Shown here: one piece after another, positions 35,100 to 47,445 of the stretch
Layout: the number at the start of each line of letters is the position of its first letter
How positions within the stretch are numbered: position 1 is the stretch's first letter
NCBI GenBank assembly: GCA_025200525.1
Contig: CM045762.1
Span: 102,760,682-102,824,681 of the forward strand
DNA length: 64,000 nt
Reading direction: 5' to 3'
Origin: Camellia lanceoleosa
Taxonomy: Eukaryota > Streptophyta > Magnoliopsida > Ericales > Theaceae
Notes under the pieces: model-generated
What the model was told of the DNA's origin: nothing
The model's database searches: none
Seen by the model: the letters and a program-made list of their open reading frames with translations, nothing else
Program-made: the position numbers and the translations under genes

Positions 35100-35830
35100 A
35101 GTGTGTTTAGAATTTGTTTACCTCTTCTCACGATTTCAGCGTTGTTAGAGTTTGTTCCTTCCCCACACGATTTTTAGCATCTTTGGAATTTGTCTCAGGT
35201 TGCGCTGTGCACGCTCCTGATTGTTTGTTTTTGGACCTCCTCTCACGATTTCAGCGTGGTTTGAGTGTCCCTTTTCCTCACACGATTTCTAGCGTGTTTG
35301 GAATTTGTCTCAGGTTGCGTTGTGTACGCTCCTGATTGTTTGTTTTTGGACCTCCTCTCACGATTTCAGCGTGGTTTGAGTGTTCCTTTTCCTCACACGA
35401 TTTTCAGCATGTTTGGAATTTGTCTCAGGTTGCGTCATGTATGCTCCTGATTATTTTTTTTTTGGACCTCCTCTCACGATTTCAGCATGGTTTGAGTGTC
35501 CCTTTTCCTTACACGATTTTCAGCGTGTTTGAAATTTGTCCCAGGTTGTGTCGTGTACGCTCCTGATTGTTTGTTTTTGGACCTCCTCTCATGATTTCAG
35601 CGTAGTTTGAGTGTCCCTTTTCCTCACACGATTTCGGCGTGTTTGGAATTTATCTCAGGTTGCGTCGTGCATGCTCTTGATTGTTTGTTTTTGGAGCTCC
35701 TCTCACGATTTTAACGTGGTTTGAGTGTCCCTTTTCCTCACACGATTTCGGCGTGTCTAGAATTTATCTCAGGTTGCGTTGTGTACGCGCCTGATTGTTT
35801 GCTTTTCCCCTTCTCATGATTCCAGCATGG
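35100..35830 (+). repeat. Minisatellite of about 115-120 bp, left copy
   Basis: About six units marked by ctcacgatttcagcgtgg, cacgattt(t)cagcgtgtttg and caggttgcgtcgtg. The same array occurs at 52,640-53,290. Open frames across it (repeated CLFLDLLSRFQ) are repeat artefacts. Confidence 0.9.
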
Positions 35831-35859
35831 TTGGAGTATGTCGCCCCTTTGTATCTGTC

Positions 35860-36240
35860 TACTTGCATTGCTCGCGCTATTTGGTGTGCCTTTCCTGCAC
35901 CTGTTAGTGCATTGCTTGTGCTATTTTGCGCACCTTTTTTGCACCTGTTAGTGCATTGCTCGCGCTATTTTGCGCACCTTTCTTGCACCTGTTAGTGCAT
36001 TGCTCGCGCTATTTTGCGCACCTTTCCTGCACCTGTTAGTGCATTGGTCGCGCTATTTTGCGCACCTTTCCCGCACCTGTTAGTGCATTGCTCACGCTAT
36101 TTTGCGAACCTTTCTTGCACCTGTTAATGCATTGTTCGCGCTATTTTGTGCATCGCACTATCTTGCGCACCTTACCTACACCTGTTAGTGTATTGCTCGC
36201 GCTATCTTGCGCACCTTACCTGCACTTATTAGTGCATTGC
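35860..36240 (+). repeat. Minisatellite of about 44 bp, left copy
   Basis: Eight or so units of gcgctattttgcgcaccttt, cctgcacctgttagtgcatt and gctc. The counterpart is at 53,310-53,645. Confidence 0.9.
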
Positions 36241-36610
36241 ATTGTTATGTACACTTCACTTGTATTGTTATGCTTGTTTTTACCGCATTGTTATGCATCA
36301 CACTTAGGTTGCATTGTCTTGCATCCCTTCCGCATTATTATACGTCACACTTAGGTTGCATTGTCTTGCATCCCTCTCGCATTGTTATGCGTCACACTTA
36401 GGTTGCATTGTCATGCACCCCTCCACTCGCATTGTTATGCGTCACACTTAGGTTGCATTGTCTTGCACCCTTCCACCCGCGTTGTCTCGCACCCTTAGGT
36501 TGCATTGTCTTGCACCCTTCCACCCGTGTTGTCTCGCACCCTTAGGTTGCATTATCATGCACCCCTTCACTTGCACTGTTACGCACTTTTCACTTACATT
36601 GCTATGCATG
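36240..36610 (+). repeat. Minisatellite of about 47 bp, left copy
   Basis: Units of gcattgttatgcgtcacact, taggttgcattgtcttgcat and ccctt, with shortened variants towards the end. The counterpart is at 53,650-54,060. Confidence 0.9.
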
Positions 36611-37030
36611 TTTCTAACTATATTGTACCTGTTAATTTTCTTTCTTTTGCAGGCACGATATTGTATGTACGGTTCATTTGAAGTTGGCGCGACCAGATGA
36701 ACCAGATGGTATTGTATTTACTCCGTGTGAGACGTAGCGAGAATTGCATAATTCTCTTACATCCTTTCTGCATGTAATGTAGTTTGGTTTGTATTCGCTT
36801 GTTTAAAACTGTTGCATTTATTTTGCATAAATGCTTCATTACAGCCTTCTTTGCATAATCATAAGTTATGCTCTTCCATCGTGCATGTCATTTGCATTTT
36901 GCCCCAGCCTGCGGGCACATCTCTGCATGGTTATATTGAATGTTTGCCTGAGTCTTCGGCCTTGTCAAAAATGGGTCGTCTCTGGGCTTTGACATTCACT
37001 CCCGTCACTTTGTGACTTTCGAGTTCTGTC

Positions 37031-37039
37031 AAAGAGGGG
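37031..37039 (+). promoter_or_regulatory. Polypurine tract before LTR1
   Basis: aaagagggg followed by caac and then the LTR start. The same tract precedes LTR3 at 54,488-54,496. A PPT primes plus-strand DNA synthesis and marks the 3' end of an internal region, so LTR1 is a 3' LTR for the piece on its left. Confidence 0.8.
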
Positions 37040-37470
37040 CAACTGCAGACACCCCATTTTTGACCGTCCTCAAGACTTAGTTGTGCTTGCATGTACATCC
37101 AGCCACAAGTTAGATTGCTCGTCGAGTACTCGACTTCTACGGCGGAATGTCACAGGTTTGAGCTTTCCAAACCCTGTATCCTTTCTGCCCCATTTTTGTA
37201 CCATGTGTTGGTCCGTTCAACATGATTCTCATAGTGCACTGTCGGCCACTTTTTGGCACTGCCGGCCATGCATTTTTTTCCTCGCTCACATCGATGATTC
37301 TGCCGCCATCGGTGAGGCAATGCCGCCACAACCCGATGGCGTGAACACCTTGTCTCAGCAGATTTTACTCCAGATCTTTTGAGCCAGCTGGTTTTCACTT
37401 ATCTCTCCTCCATACATGTATGGAGGGATGAGGCTCTTTTCAAGCTTGTTTAACAAGCTTGAATTGACTC

Positions 37471-37490
37471 TCTTCTATATAAGGAGAGGC
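37471..37490 (+). promoter_or_regulatory. TATA box of LTR1
   Basis: ctatataagg about 430 bp into the LTR, followed by a short purine/pyrimidine dyad (ggagaggctcctcc). LTR3 has tatataaaaag at the matching place and LTR2 has tataaggg. It marks the likely U3/R promoter. Confidence 0.65.
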
Positions 37491-37960
37491 TCCTCCTTCA
37501 TTTCAGAGGTTGAGAAATTTGAGGTTTGAGTGATACATATAGTTTTGTATCTATATCTCTCTTTTGTTCTTGTTTTGTGCCTTAAAAATGTCATTTTGTC
37601 TCACTTTTACACACAAACATACACTCAAACACCATCCTTTGGCTACTGAGGTGCTTAGGAGCTGGTTTTGGTGTTCTTGGGTTAGTTTGAGCTTGAAAAA
37701 CTTGCCGGAGTTGTAGTTGTAAAGGAGGTCTTCAAGGGTGAGTTTCTAACCCTTAAATCCCTCATTTTTGCTTAAGCTTTTAGCCCTTCTTGCATACTAT
37801 TTTAAGCTTAACTCTTAACTAAAAAAAAAAAAATTTGTTTGCATGCTTAAAAAGTTTGTTTAAGGTCACTTTTTCGTTGGGGGTGATCTACCTCCTCTTA
37901 GGCCTTGTTAAGCTTTGTTTTGAGCCATCCCTTTAGGCTCTTGTTGTAGCCTTTGCATGA

Positions 37961-38004
37961 CCTTTCTACCACTGAAATCCAGAGGATTTTCAGTGGTGGA
38001 AAGG
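37961..38004 (+). other. Conserved hairpin in LTR1
   Basis: Arms cctttctaccactgaaatcc and ggattttcagtggtggaaag surround a 3-base loop (aga). The matching hairpins in LTR3 (55,422-55,465) and LTR2 (48,763-48,799) keep the stem although the outer arm sequence differs in LTR2. It lies downstream of the TATA box, so it should be in the transcript. Confidence 0.8.
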
Positions 38005-41000
38005 TGGTTTTGGAGTCCTAAATAAGAGAGGGTCATCCCCTTTCCTTGTATTTTCAATACTTGCCTTGAAAGCCTCATATGTGAGCATGTTTGTTAAGCT
38101 TATGTTAGCTTGTATCTTAGCATGTATTTGTGGTTATTTTGCTGAGTCATGTCACTATTTTTACTTGCTTTGATCATTCCATGCATGGCTTATACACTTG
38201 TAGTGTAAATCTTGTAGACTAACTTTGTATGCTTCATGAAGTAGCATGTCATTCTAGCTTATGTTGAGTCCATTTCAGTATGTTCTTGGGCTTGTTTTAC
38301 CATGTCATACCTTTGTTAAGGTTTGGTTTGGTTGGCCTTTGCATGCTCCATGCGCTTGTGGTGCATTTCCATGAAATAGTCTAGCATGCATCATGCTTTA
38401 ACATGTCATTGTAGCATGCTTTTGGCTTAACTTCATGAAGCTTTTGTCCATGTTTTAACATGCTTTAGCTCTGATTTTGATTGTTTTGGCCATGCATGAC
38501 TTGCTTTGTATAGCCATAGTTCAATCTAGCTTGTTAGCTTTGTGCACCAAGTCCATTAGCATGCATTACTTGGACCATTTTCATGATTTGGAATCATTTG
38601 AAGTGTTATTTTACTGCATGTTTCATGGTCATACACTTGCCTTTGTCATGCTTTCAATGCCTTGAAGAGTTGGTGTTTTATGCCTCATGAATGGATCATT
38701 GTGCATGCCTCTATGCTTAGGTCCTTGGGATGCCATCTCAGTGGGTTTTTGGGCTTATTTTATCGTGCCATAACTCCGTTTTTATAGGTTAAGTCATGCA
38801 ATGTTTGGTTGTAATAGGTGTAGTGCAATCCCCCTTTGTTGGCTTTACTTACACCATGCTTTATGGCTTTCATGTTGACTTATTTTGGCCTTGGTCCATG
38901 CATGTTTTAGATTCATTTTGGTGCAATCTAGGACTGTTTTGGTTGTCCTTGGCCCTTTGGGGTTTGATTCATGTGGCCTTGGTACAAGCTCCTTGGCTAG
39001 TCTTAAGCTTTGAACATCCTAGCATGCTATGCTTGCATTGTTTAGTTGATTTTGCATCAATTTACATGAGATTTTAGAGCTTACCTCATTGCCACATTAT
39101 CATGATTGTCACTCCTTACTCATGTTTGAGAGTTGTACCCTTATGCCTTAGCTCTTGGGCCATTGCATGTGTATGCATTTTTCTTACTTTTCGTGTCATC
39201 AATTCATCATATTGGCCACTGATATGGGCATGACTGAGGTCTGTCCATTTTTAGTTTAAGTCCATTTACCATGTTGTTCAAATGTTGTTACATTGTATCA
39301 TGCTCGCATGCTTGAGTTGCATGACATTTGCATGCTTGTAAAATTGCTTGGCACATTGTATGTTGTGGCATGTTGTTGCATGCTTGCTCCATTGTTGTTG
39401 TCACATGCTTGAGTTACATTGCATACTTGCATGCTCATATTGCATTAGCATTGTGTTTGGCACACCTTGCATTGCATTGTGTTTGGTTTGGGTGTTAAGC
39501 CAAACATGAGGAACGAGGGATGTTTCATACTTGAAGTGATGAAACGTGCCTCAATTCTCAGTCGCCGACCCTCTTGATCATCCATGATAGAGGTTAAGGC
39601 ATTTAAGTGTTTTTGTGCATTCATTTTACATTAAATTGCACAAGTTGGATCTTTGGCCATCATGCATCGAGATGCGTGATTGATGATCTTGGATCCGATT
39701 ACGCCTCTCCCTTGATGTTTCGAGGTGATATGGAGTGGCATAGTGCGTACATACCCTTAGGAGACCCTCAATTTTCTCTATTTTGTGCTTTGCTGCAGCT
39801 TGGTGTCACAGCACACCAGTGGCCAGCAGGTTCTTATTGTTGGCCGGCAGACCTTCATTCTTGGCCGGCAGTGCCTACTCTTGGCCGATAGGGGGGTCGG
39901 CAGAAGCTCCTCATGGCCGGCAGGCCACTGGTGCACTCCTCAGCACTATTTTGGTAAGATCTAGCAGCTACTTCTCAAGGACACCCTACAGACAGAGCCT
40001 CAAGAGAGCAACTGGAGAGCTTTTCGGGACGGCAACCGGGCATGCATGCTATTCTCCTTTAACCAGAGCTGGAGCAGCTTAGTTTAAAGCTTTATTTGTT
40101 AATTAGCTTGAATTTGTAACTTAATCAATTTGTTTAATTAGTTTTGTGATGTAATAATTAGTTGTAGCTAGTTATTCAATTTGGTTGTGTAATAATTAAT
40201 CTAATCAGATTATTAGATCAGTTAGAATAGCTCAGCGTAGCTAGCTTAGCATATTCATTCGGACCCTCTGTCGAGAGGGCGAATTGTTGTAATAAGTGTG
40301 CGTGCGTGTGTGCATGTCTTCCAACCTCTATTTCTTTCTCCCTTTTACTTAACTGCTTTCGATGGTTAGTTTAAGGTCATTTTCAATTAGCATACTTATG
40401 CTTGCATGCGTGCATCCATTCATCTGCCTTGCATGCACCGGGCTCGGCGCATCATACAAACTGCATTGTATTTCAATTCCTATTTGAATACATGTATCAA
40501 ATGTAGCATTCATATGCCATCTTAGAATAGCCGAGCCTATTTCTAATTGCATTTTGCATGTGTTGCATTAGCCATCTTAACATGAACTAAGATCATGCAT
40601 GATTTCTAACTAGTTCTTTGTTTTGGCTCGGAGTACACTATGAGTGTTGCCATGATAGCATGCTTGCCATGGGGCTATTTGCTTAATTGCTATAACTGCA
40701 TGAATGCCTGTGGATGAAGGTTGGATTGCTTGAATTGGAACAATTCATCAAAATGCGAGTTTTAGCCCACTTGAGGGTGGCAAAATCATGTTTTCTAAGC
40801 CCACTCGAGGGTGGCAAAATCTACGTCTTAGCCTACTTGCAAGTAGTACCTTCAGACCATTTTCAAACAAACAAACATGAGATGTTTTGTTCCAATTTAG
40901 GCAATTTAGTCTATACTTGTATGCTGTGCGCATCATATAGTAATTATAGGTTTAATAACCGGAATAAGAGCGATACTTAGTACAGGCCGATCTTTGATCG

Positions 41001-41374
41001 GGCGAGCGAAGGTGCTCATTGCATGACCTTCCCCTTTCGTACCCAAGTTCCCGAGCTGAGGCAACTTTGATGATGACGGATACATGGCCTTAGGCACGAG
41101 TCAGGGTTTCCTAAATTCCCTCAATATAAAATATTTAGGTGGCGACTATGTATCTGGCAAAGCAGTCCATGTTTGGCACTTCTTTATAAAAATCAGTTTT
41201 TCAAGACGATTTGCCGGATTAGACTCTTTGGTGATTTATCGGTCTCACATTGCACTTTGTGAGATTAGATTCAGAACCTTGACATTGAGTCCGAACTGTA
41301 GTAAGCCCAATGAACAAAACGGGATTTCGCGCCGATTTCGTGCGCGGAGCCCGGGACGTTCGGGCGTGTCTACA

Positions 41375-41400
41375 GTTTCTGGCGACTCTGCTGGGGAGTT
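41375..41400 (+). promoter_or_regulatory. Primer binding site after LTR1
   Basis: gtttctggcgactctgctgg follows the LTR end directly. A tggcgactc-N-ctgggga motif is typical of the primer site of plant Tat/Ogre gypsy elements (tRNA-Arg in described members; the tRNA here is inferred). Confidence 0.7.
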
Positions 41401-42240
41401 AGAGAACTTGACTCAAACTCATGATATCTTGTTTTGATTACACTTATGTGTCTCTTTGCATTTCATTTGCATTGGTGCGCCTAGGACACCGTGTTTGCCA
41501 TATGTTATTCCTGAACGGTTTGTCGGAGGCCCGCCTTGAGAAGCGTGCCATAAGGCTGACCAGTTGCGGGCTCTGCCACGACGGGAACATAAACCTCGAT
41601 TTTTACCGAGGCACCCTTTTTGACCATTCGACCTAGTGCATATCGGAATCCATAGTGACTATTCCAAACTAGGATAGGTTGTTTACCCGATTGTAGGTTG
41701 TGTTGAAACCGCTGCGTGCGTAGTGAAACCCTAGCTTTTGACAAGATAGGACAAGGAAACCCTACCCCAACATAGGGGTGTTTTGGCTCTTACTTGCATG
41801 ATATTTACTATCAGAGTGTGTCTCTACAGGTTGCGTGTATTAGTTTGCAAGTCTGGGTATCAGGCCTGAGGGCATCAATATATTTTGGGGGAATCAGTTT
41901 TACTTGAGGGTATCAGTTTACAGGCAGAATTTGGGACATGAATTCAGTAGAGAGTACAGTCATTCAGCTATGCTCAAATCTGTTTTGTTGAAATTGGGCT
42001 GAGATGCTGCCTATTTTCCCTTTTGCTAGGGTAGTCCTGGAACCATCGCTTCAGAAGGCTCCAACATCCCCCGGGCACATCGGACTTGTGCTGATAGACT
42101 TTGTTAGGTTAGAAATTTAGTTCAGAGCAGCCAGTATTTTCCTTCGCTGAGGCAAGGCAGAGAGAGGCTAGTCAAGGCTCACCGGTTCATCTGATCCGTT
42201 AGTCATCAGTCACATCACCTCTGTTCAGTTTAGCAGACTC
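41401..42240 (+). other. Leader between PBS and gag
   Basis: About 840 bp with no convincing ORF. The 71-79 codon frames around 41,430-41,740 on both strands lack motifs. Confidence 0.5.
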
Positions 42241-43250
42241 ATGATGACGCAGAGTTCAGAAGAAATTGTGGTCATGACAGCGGCCTTAAACCAGGGAATC
42301 ACCATGCAAGGTGAGACCTACGTTGAAATGCAACGCCTATCTAGGGTACCTGTCACATATCCAGTCTTGGAACCCCAATCATTTCAAACTCGTGAGCCCA
42401 CTACTTTCGAGCTGATGGGAATGATCGGTGATCTTCAGAGATCTGTGGCTGATCTAGCCTTCGAAATGTCGGCCTCGCCATCGACCACATCATATGCCAG
42501 AAATTTCATGCCAGAAGAGCCCCTACTATTGGGGCAAATTGTAATTGAACTCAGCCAACCTGAAGCCATTCCAAATTTGGGCAATGACATGTCGGCAACA
42601 ACAAGGCTTCGCACTGATGTAGCAACCCAAACCTTCGACCAAGCTGAGGCGAGTGGTAAGAACAAGGTAGGGGCAGGCACTGATCCCTATGAACAACTTC
42701 TGCAGGCTATTGAGGCTTTGAAAGCCGGGGGATTGAACAAACAGCAGGTGCTCGCAGTTGCTGCAAAAACTGTGGATGACACTTTTGTCACTCAGAACGA
42801 GGGTAGTTCGAGCCAAGGGAAAAATCGGGAGAAGGGCTGTCATACCAGAACTGTTCCTTCCAACCCTAATTCTACACCCGGGAAAGATCAGCAGACCAAG
42901 CCAATACCTGCCGACCCTTTTTCTAGTGCACCCAGCAAAAATCCACAAACCTCGAAGTATCTACCCTGAGGTCGTAGGGTTTTCCATGCCCTCTGTATGC
43001 CTTTGTCTAAGGCTCTTCAAATCCTCGCTGAAAAGGGGCATCTCAAACCCCTCGAGCCTGAGCCTCGACTTCTCCCTGGTCGTCTTCCACCTAGTCATGA
43101 TGCTACCTAGTACTGTGCGTACCATCAACAGACAGGCCATAGCTTCGATAATTGCTTCCATCTTCGCCACGAAGTACAGGATTTGTTTGACAACGGGGTC
43201 GTCCTCCCACCAAGCTTAGCAAAGTTTATCGTCACTGGATCAGTGAATTT
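42241..43250 (+). pseudogene. Gypsy (Tat-like) gag relic
   Basis: The ORF 42,241-42,969 (242 codons) is acidic/Gln/Ser-rich with ELMGMIGDLQRSVADLAFEM and a Pro/Ser/Lys linker. After a frameshift the gag C-terminus follows (about 43,040-43,215): PLEPEPRLLPGRLPPSHD, a stop, then YCAYHQQTGHSFDNCFHLRHEVQDLFDNG. This is the CxxH/GH/C-type zinc motif with the EIQDLI-like tail seen in plant Tat-lineage gag. The large central capsid region is missing, so the element is non-autonomous. Confidence 0.65.
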
Positions 43251-43908
43251 GGGGGATAATGTGATTATGTGATCGGGGAATGAACCACTTGTGGGCGGCG
43301 CTCAGTTTACTCCAGATGTAGCGTATGGCATGCACTATTTTAAGCATTTGCAAATGCTGTTTATTTTACGTTCTGGCTTAGGTATTGAGTCAGTTTTGTT
43401 GTGTTGTTTTGAGTCTGTCTCTTTGTTTTGAGTCAGTCTTTTTGTTTGGGGTCTGTCTTATTATATCGAGTCAGTCCTGTTGTATAGGAGTCGGGTGATT
43501 CCGGGGGTGTTACCTCGGACATCACTTGCTTGTTTTGTGTTTGTCTTTTTCTTTTTTCTGTGTCTGTTTCTGCCTTGGAGCCTGTTGTGCCAACAGATTT
43601 GAATGAAATAGCAGTGATTTTCACACTGTTGTGTTTGCTTCTGCCTTGCGCCAGTTGTGCCAGAAGTTCTGAATAAGGTGGCGGTATTTGACTAAAAATT
43701 GTGTCTTTTTCTATGCCTTGAAATCATTGCATTGACCTAAGTTTTTCAAAAACTTTTTGAACACTGTGGTGAAAACAAAGAGGAAGAAATTCCTCGGGAT
43801 TTGCCAAAAATTTGATCAACTGAGAGAAAGAGAGGCATGCCAAGCCCTTAATGATTGAGATCATGTTTGTTAATGTGAGTACTGAGAAGGATCCTGGCTT
43901 GATCCAGA

Positions 43909-44050
43909 TTGGTTCTACATTGTCTTCAGCGTAAGCAACTAGTCGCTTTCTTAAAAGATTTCAAAAAATGTTTTGCGTGGTTCTACGAAGACCTGTGTGG
44001 AATCGCTTTTGAGATTGTACAGCCTAGGATCGCTCTCAGCCTCGAGATTC
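43909..44050 (+). pseudogene. Short reverse transcriptase relic (gypsy)
   Basis: QLVAFLKDFKKCFAWFYEDLCGI...IVQPRIALS resembles the start of plant gypsy RT (LLKEYxDVFAWSYEDMPG...IVxHRL). The catalytic YVDD region and all else of pol were not found. It is the only pol trace seen in the internal region. Confidence 0.6.
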
Positions 44051-47000
44051 AACCCCTTTACTTCCAAATCTTGAACCTTAATTCAGAATCTTCAAAGGTC
44101 AATCACGATGTGAGGCCTGTGTGGCCAGATTTGAAGCAGCCCACGAACTAGGGGCAAGAAAAGATTAAGACGGTCAGACGTCGTCAAAAGAAGCTTGCAA
44201 AGCTAGATCAGAAGCACCCCTCGAGCTGGGGGAAAAAATGTCAGATGTGCTCGAAGAGTCAAAAGATGGATCATTCTTCAAACTGACGAAGATCGGCAAG
44301 AATGCTAAACCCCAGAAGGGAGGAAAGAAGAAAGTATTGTTGAAAGACAACCGAGTTCCTATCCACAACACTGGGGGCAATTTAGACCCCAACTGGATGG
44401 ACTTCTACATCATCAGCAAACAGTAGCCATTCTCCTGGATTTAGATGGCTTCGAGATCTCAAAACCATTTGACATGGACAAGCTATACTTTTACCCTTGA
44501 GAGGCTTGCTGGGCCAAAAACCCGGAAGGGCGACCCAGGCAAAAGTTAGAGCAAATGAAAAAGAAGAAAAAAAGAAAAAAAATGAAGAAAAAGAAAATGA
44601 AAATTTTTGAAAAGAAAAGATGCAAAGAAAAGAAGAAATGAAAAGAATTAAAATGAAAAGAAAAAAAAGAGCTCGCAAGGTTGAAAACCTGGAAGGGTGG
44701 CCTTGGCAAAAGTTAGAGCGTAAAAGGAGAGGTTAATACCCGAGTGTATCTTAACCCCAGAACTACGTAAGGCTTGATTCCTATGTTTGGGATATGTAGG
44801 CAACTTCATTATGAAGTCCAGCCATAAACACTTCCAAATCGACTATGTCCATGTAATGGTTCTAATCATCTTTGTCTTCTCTGTATCCGAGAGTTCGGTT
44901 ACTATGAGAATTGGTTACAATGTGCTGTGGTGCTATTCAAACAAGGGGCAACTTTCCGTTGCCGTTCAGTGTGCTACGGTGCTATTCAAACAAGGGGCAA
45001 TTTTCCATTGCCATATAGTGTCATTTTGACAAGGGGCAATTTTCCTTTGTTTTGGATCTGAGGTTGTGCATCTCGAGGGTAGGTTCCGTGCTCGTTGAGC
45101 AGTGGCCATTTGCAAAAATAGTTTTTGAGAATTTTTACTGAAGTTGACTAATTCTCTCAAAAATTATTTCATTATTTTCCAAAACTGGACCATTTCTTGG
45201 ACCTAAAAAAGGAAAATTTTCAGTGCTCATAGCCTGACTTGCATGATTTTAAATTAGAAAATCGAACAAGCATGCTAATCTAACTCTCATGTTGGTCAAA
45301 ATTGTTTTAGCAGAAAGTCAAAAACAAAAAATGGTCAAAATAATGAACTAGGGGCACAGTTAAGTCAGGTGTTCTGTCTTTTCCCCATTGTCACCACACT
45401 TGCCAGAAATGGCACTCTACCTGCCAGAAAGGGCACTCTATTTGCCAGAAAAGGGCACAACTAAAGCTAACAGCAAAATGCCGAAAGTTATCTCATTCTT
45501 TGAGCAACGAGGTATCAATCCAAGTGCGAAGCACGAACTGGAATGGATCTAGATATTCCACTCCGTCGTCTGGACACATCTAATCACGTCCAAACTTCCC
45601 AGCAAAGCACCGTCAACCGATGTCAGCTACAGATTGGCTACACACCCAGTTGTAGCGCAACCCCTCTGTGGGGGAAGTTCACTGTTGTGAGCAGAAGAAA
45701 AGAATCTAGCGGAATGCTAGGGGTAAGAGCCCCCAACTTCGTGTTTATCCATCAAGCACCCAAGGGAGGGATAAAAAATGAGAGATTGAAGAATAGAGAG
45801 ATGCGCGATGAGAGAAAAAGTGAGAAAAGGGCTTTTTTAGAAAAAAGAGAGATTGAGTGCCAAGTGATGTGAGAATCACAAATAAGAAAGGTTAGGAAAC
45901 CATACCCAGAGAAATAGGTTCCCTGTGCACGTCTGAGTGTCGTTTCTATTGTTTTGTTTGTCTCGATTCTTGTTTTGAGTCGTTTCGAGTGTTTCTCGAT
46001 GTGTTTAGGTCGTTTACCTCTTGTTTTCCTTTGTTGAGTCATGGTGCGCTATGTTCATTCGTAGACTCAATACCCGGTCAAGAACTCATCTCTCAATTCC
46101 AAAAATAAATCGTTTTGTGCTCAGAGTGTTATACCATTCTCCACATTTGTACAAAACAGAATTTGTTCTTTCATAAAACTGCAGGGTTTGACCTAGTTCA
46201 TGTGAGAACAATAGAACCAGGACCTATTTGAAGCTACATGGGTTCCGGGCTGCGAAGCAAAAGAAAAGAGGAAAATTTGGAGCATTCGAGTTTGTTTCAA
46301 CTTCTGCATGTTCCGTTTTTACATCCCGTCTGTTTAGATTGAACTGTTTGTTCAGAATGCACCATGTGCAGAATAAACTAAGTACTGTGTTATGAGTTGT
46401 GTGTTCAGAGTAAGCAGTGTGTTCAGAATGAGCCGTGTGCTGAATAAACCGAGTACTGTGTTATGAGCTGCATGTTCAGAATGAGCAGTGTGCTGTACAA
46501 GCTGTGTGATCGAAGTGAACAGAATATTGTGCCAGCTGTTTTAATGCCAGAATGGCGATTAGAAGTGCTCTCTCAGAGTACCAATTCCTGCTAGAGGCAT
46601 CTTGGCTGTGTTTGCAATGAGTTCCTAGGAGATCAACTGCGATGGTGGAAACAAGAGTTCGAATGGCTGATGCCTAGAACGAAAAGGTTTGGAATTTCCG
46701 AGACTAAAGTCTGGTTTAAATACCCAGGGGTGTATCCCCGGCTTGAAATCTGTATGAAAGCCCCATAGGTTGAGGTAGCAGATATGCGCCTCGGTTCTGG
46801 ATACTGAATCAACCTAGTCTGTCACCCCGTTGGAGAGTAGGGAAAGTTGTGAGTATGATCAGGAAGAAAAGCGACATCCGTGGTTTCCCCAGCAGACGAT
46901 GCTTTTTATCAGCATTTCAGGACCTTTGTACTGTGAGTTGAAGGTAAAGAGTTCGAAGAACACAAGGGGAGATCTCCATCAAAGTAGAGCAGTTCACCGC

Positions 47001-47140
47001 CCCTCACCCCATGAGGTGCTTTCTAAAGCGCCACTTTGTCCGTTTATTGCCTTCCTTTAGTATCATGCATTGTATTGCATTATACCTATCAAGTTTCTTT
47101 CTTATTTACGCACGGTATTGTATGTACTGTTCATTCAGAC
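44051..47140 (+). other. Non-coding internal region of the Tat-like element
   Basis: Holds an A-rich purine block (44,555-44,675) between two copies of a gcaaaagttagagc segment (about 44,540 and 44,705). It also holds a threefold repeat around ctattcaaacaaggggcaat (44,930-45,050), short tgccagaaa...gggcactcta repeats (45,408-45,465) and an imperfect gtgttatgag/gttcagaatgag repeat (46,330-46,500). No gene is supported. A segment at about 47,085-47,135 resembles 54,085-54,135. Confidence 0.55.
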
Positions 47141-47149
47141 AAATTCCGG

Positions 47150-47445
47150 TTTAGTTTGACTGATACCTTTCCTCTCTCGCATGTGATACACTGAGAGGGT
47201 TACCTTTCTTCTCTTGCGTGTGATACGCTAAGAAGTTTACCTTTCCTCTCTCACGTGTGATACGTTGAGAAATTTCTCTTCCGTCTCTTGCGTGTGATAC
47301 GCTGAGAGATTTTCCTTTTCCTCTCTCGCGTGTGATACGCTGAGAGGTTTACTTTTCTTCTCTTGCGTGTGATACGCTGAGAAGTTTACCTTTCCTCTCT
47401 CGTGTGTGATACGCTGAGAGGTTTACCTTTCTTCTCTTGCGTGTG
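47150..47445 (+). repeat. Minisatellite of about 36 bp, part before solo LTR2
   Basis: Units of tacctttcctctctcgcgtg then tgatacgctgagaggt, about eight copies with small variants. It continues after the inserted solo LTR at 52,049-52,262. Confidence 0.9.

Larger units (their letters stand above)
35056..37043 (+). mobile_element. Truncated 3' internal piece of a Tat-like element
   Basis: Collinear with 52,623-54,500 just before LTR3: the same three minisatellite arrays, the same cttttgcaggcacgatatt segment and the same purine tract before an LTR. It lacks the first two arrays, coding remnants and its own 5' LTR. Its left end joins family X DNA without an LTR, pointing to a deletion or recombination. 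Confidence 0.85.
37044..41374 (+). repeat. LTR1 of the Tat/Ogre-like gypsy element (shared LTR)
   Basis: A 4,331-bp LTR starting tgcagacaccccatttttga and ending gggcgtgtctaca. Landmarks: CG-rich word cluster (37,250-37,340), palindromes and TATA box (37,405-37,483), hairpin (37,961-38,004), second word cluster (39,820-39,930), triple mini-hairpins (40,768-40,850). Nearly identical by eye to LTR3 with scattered changes and a few indels. It has a PPT on the left and a PBS on the right, so it serves as 3' LTR and 5' LTR at once. Confidence 0.9.

Noticed and set aside
35114..36700. Leucine/cysteine-rich open frames with repeated peptide blocks
   Set aside because: Products of the 115-120, 44 and 47-bp minisatellites; same in the right copy at 52,640-54,190.
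44382..44709. Phe/Ser-rich minus-strand open frames, possible membrane proteins
   Set aside because: Complement of an A-rich purine block inside the Tat-like internal region.
47150..47445. Regular short repeats resembling a CRISPR array
   Set aside because: Contiguous tandem repeats without unique spacers, inside a plant retroelement.
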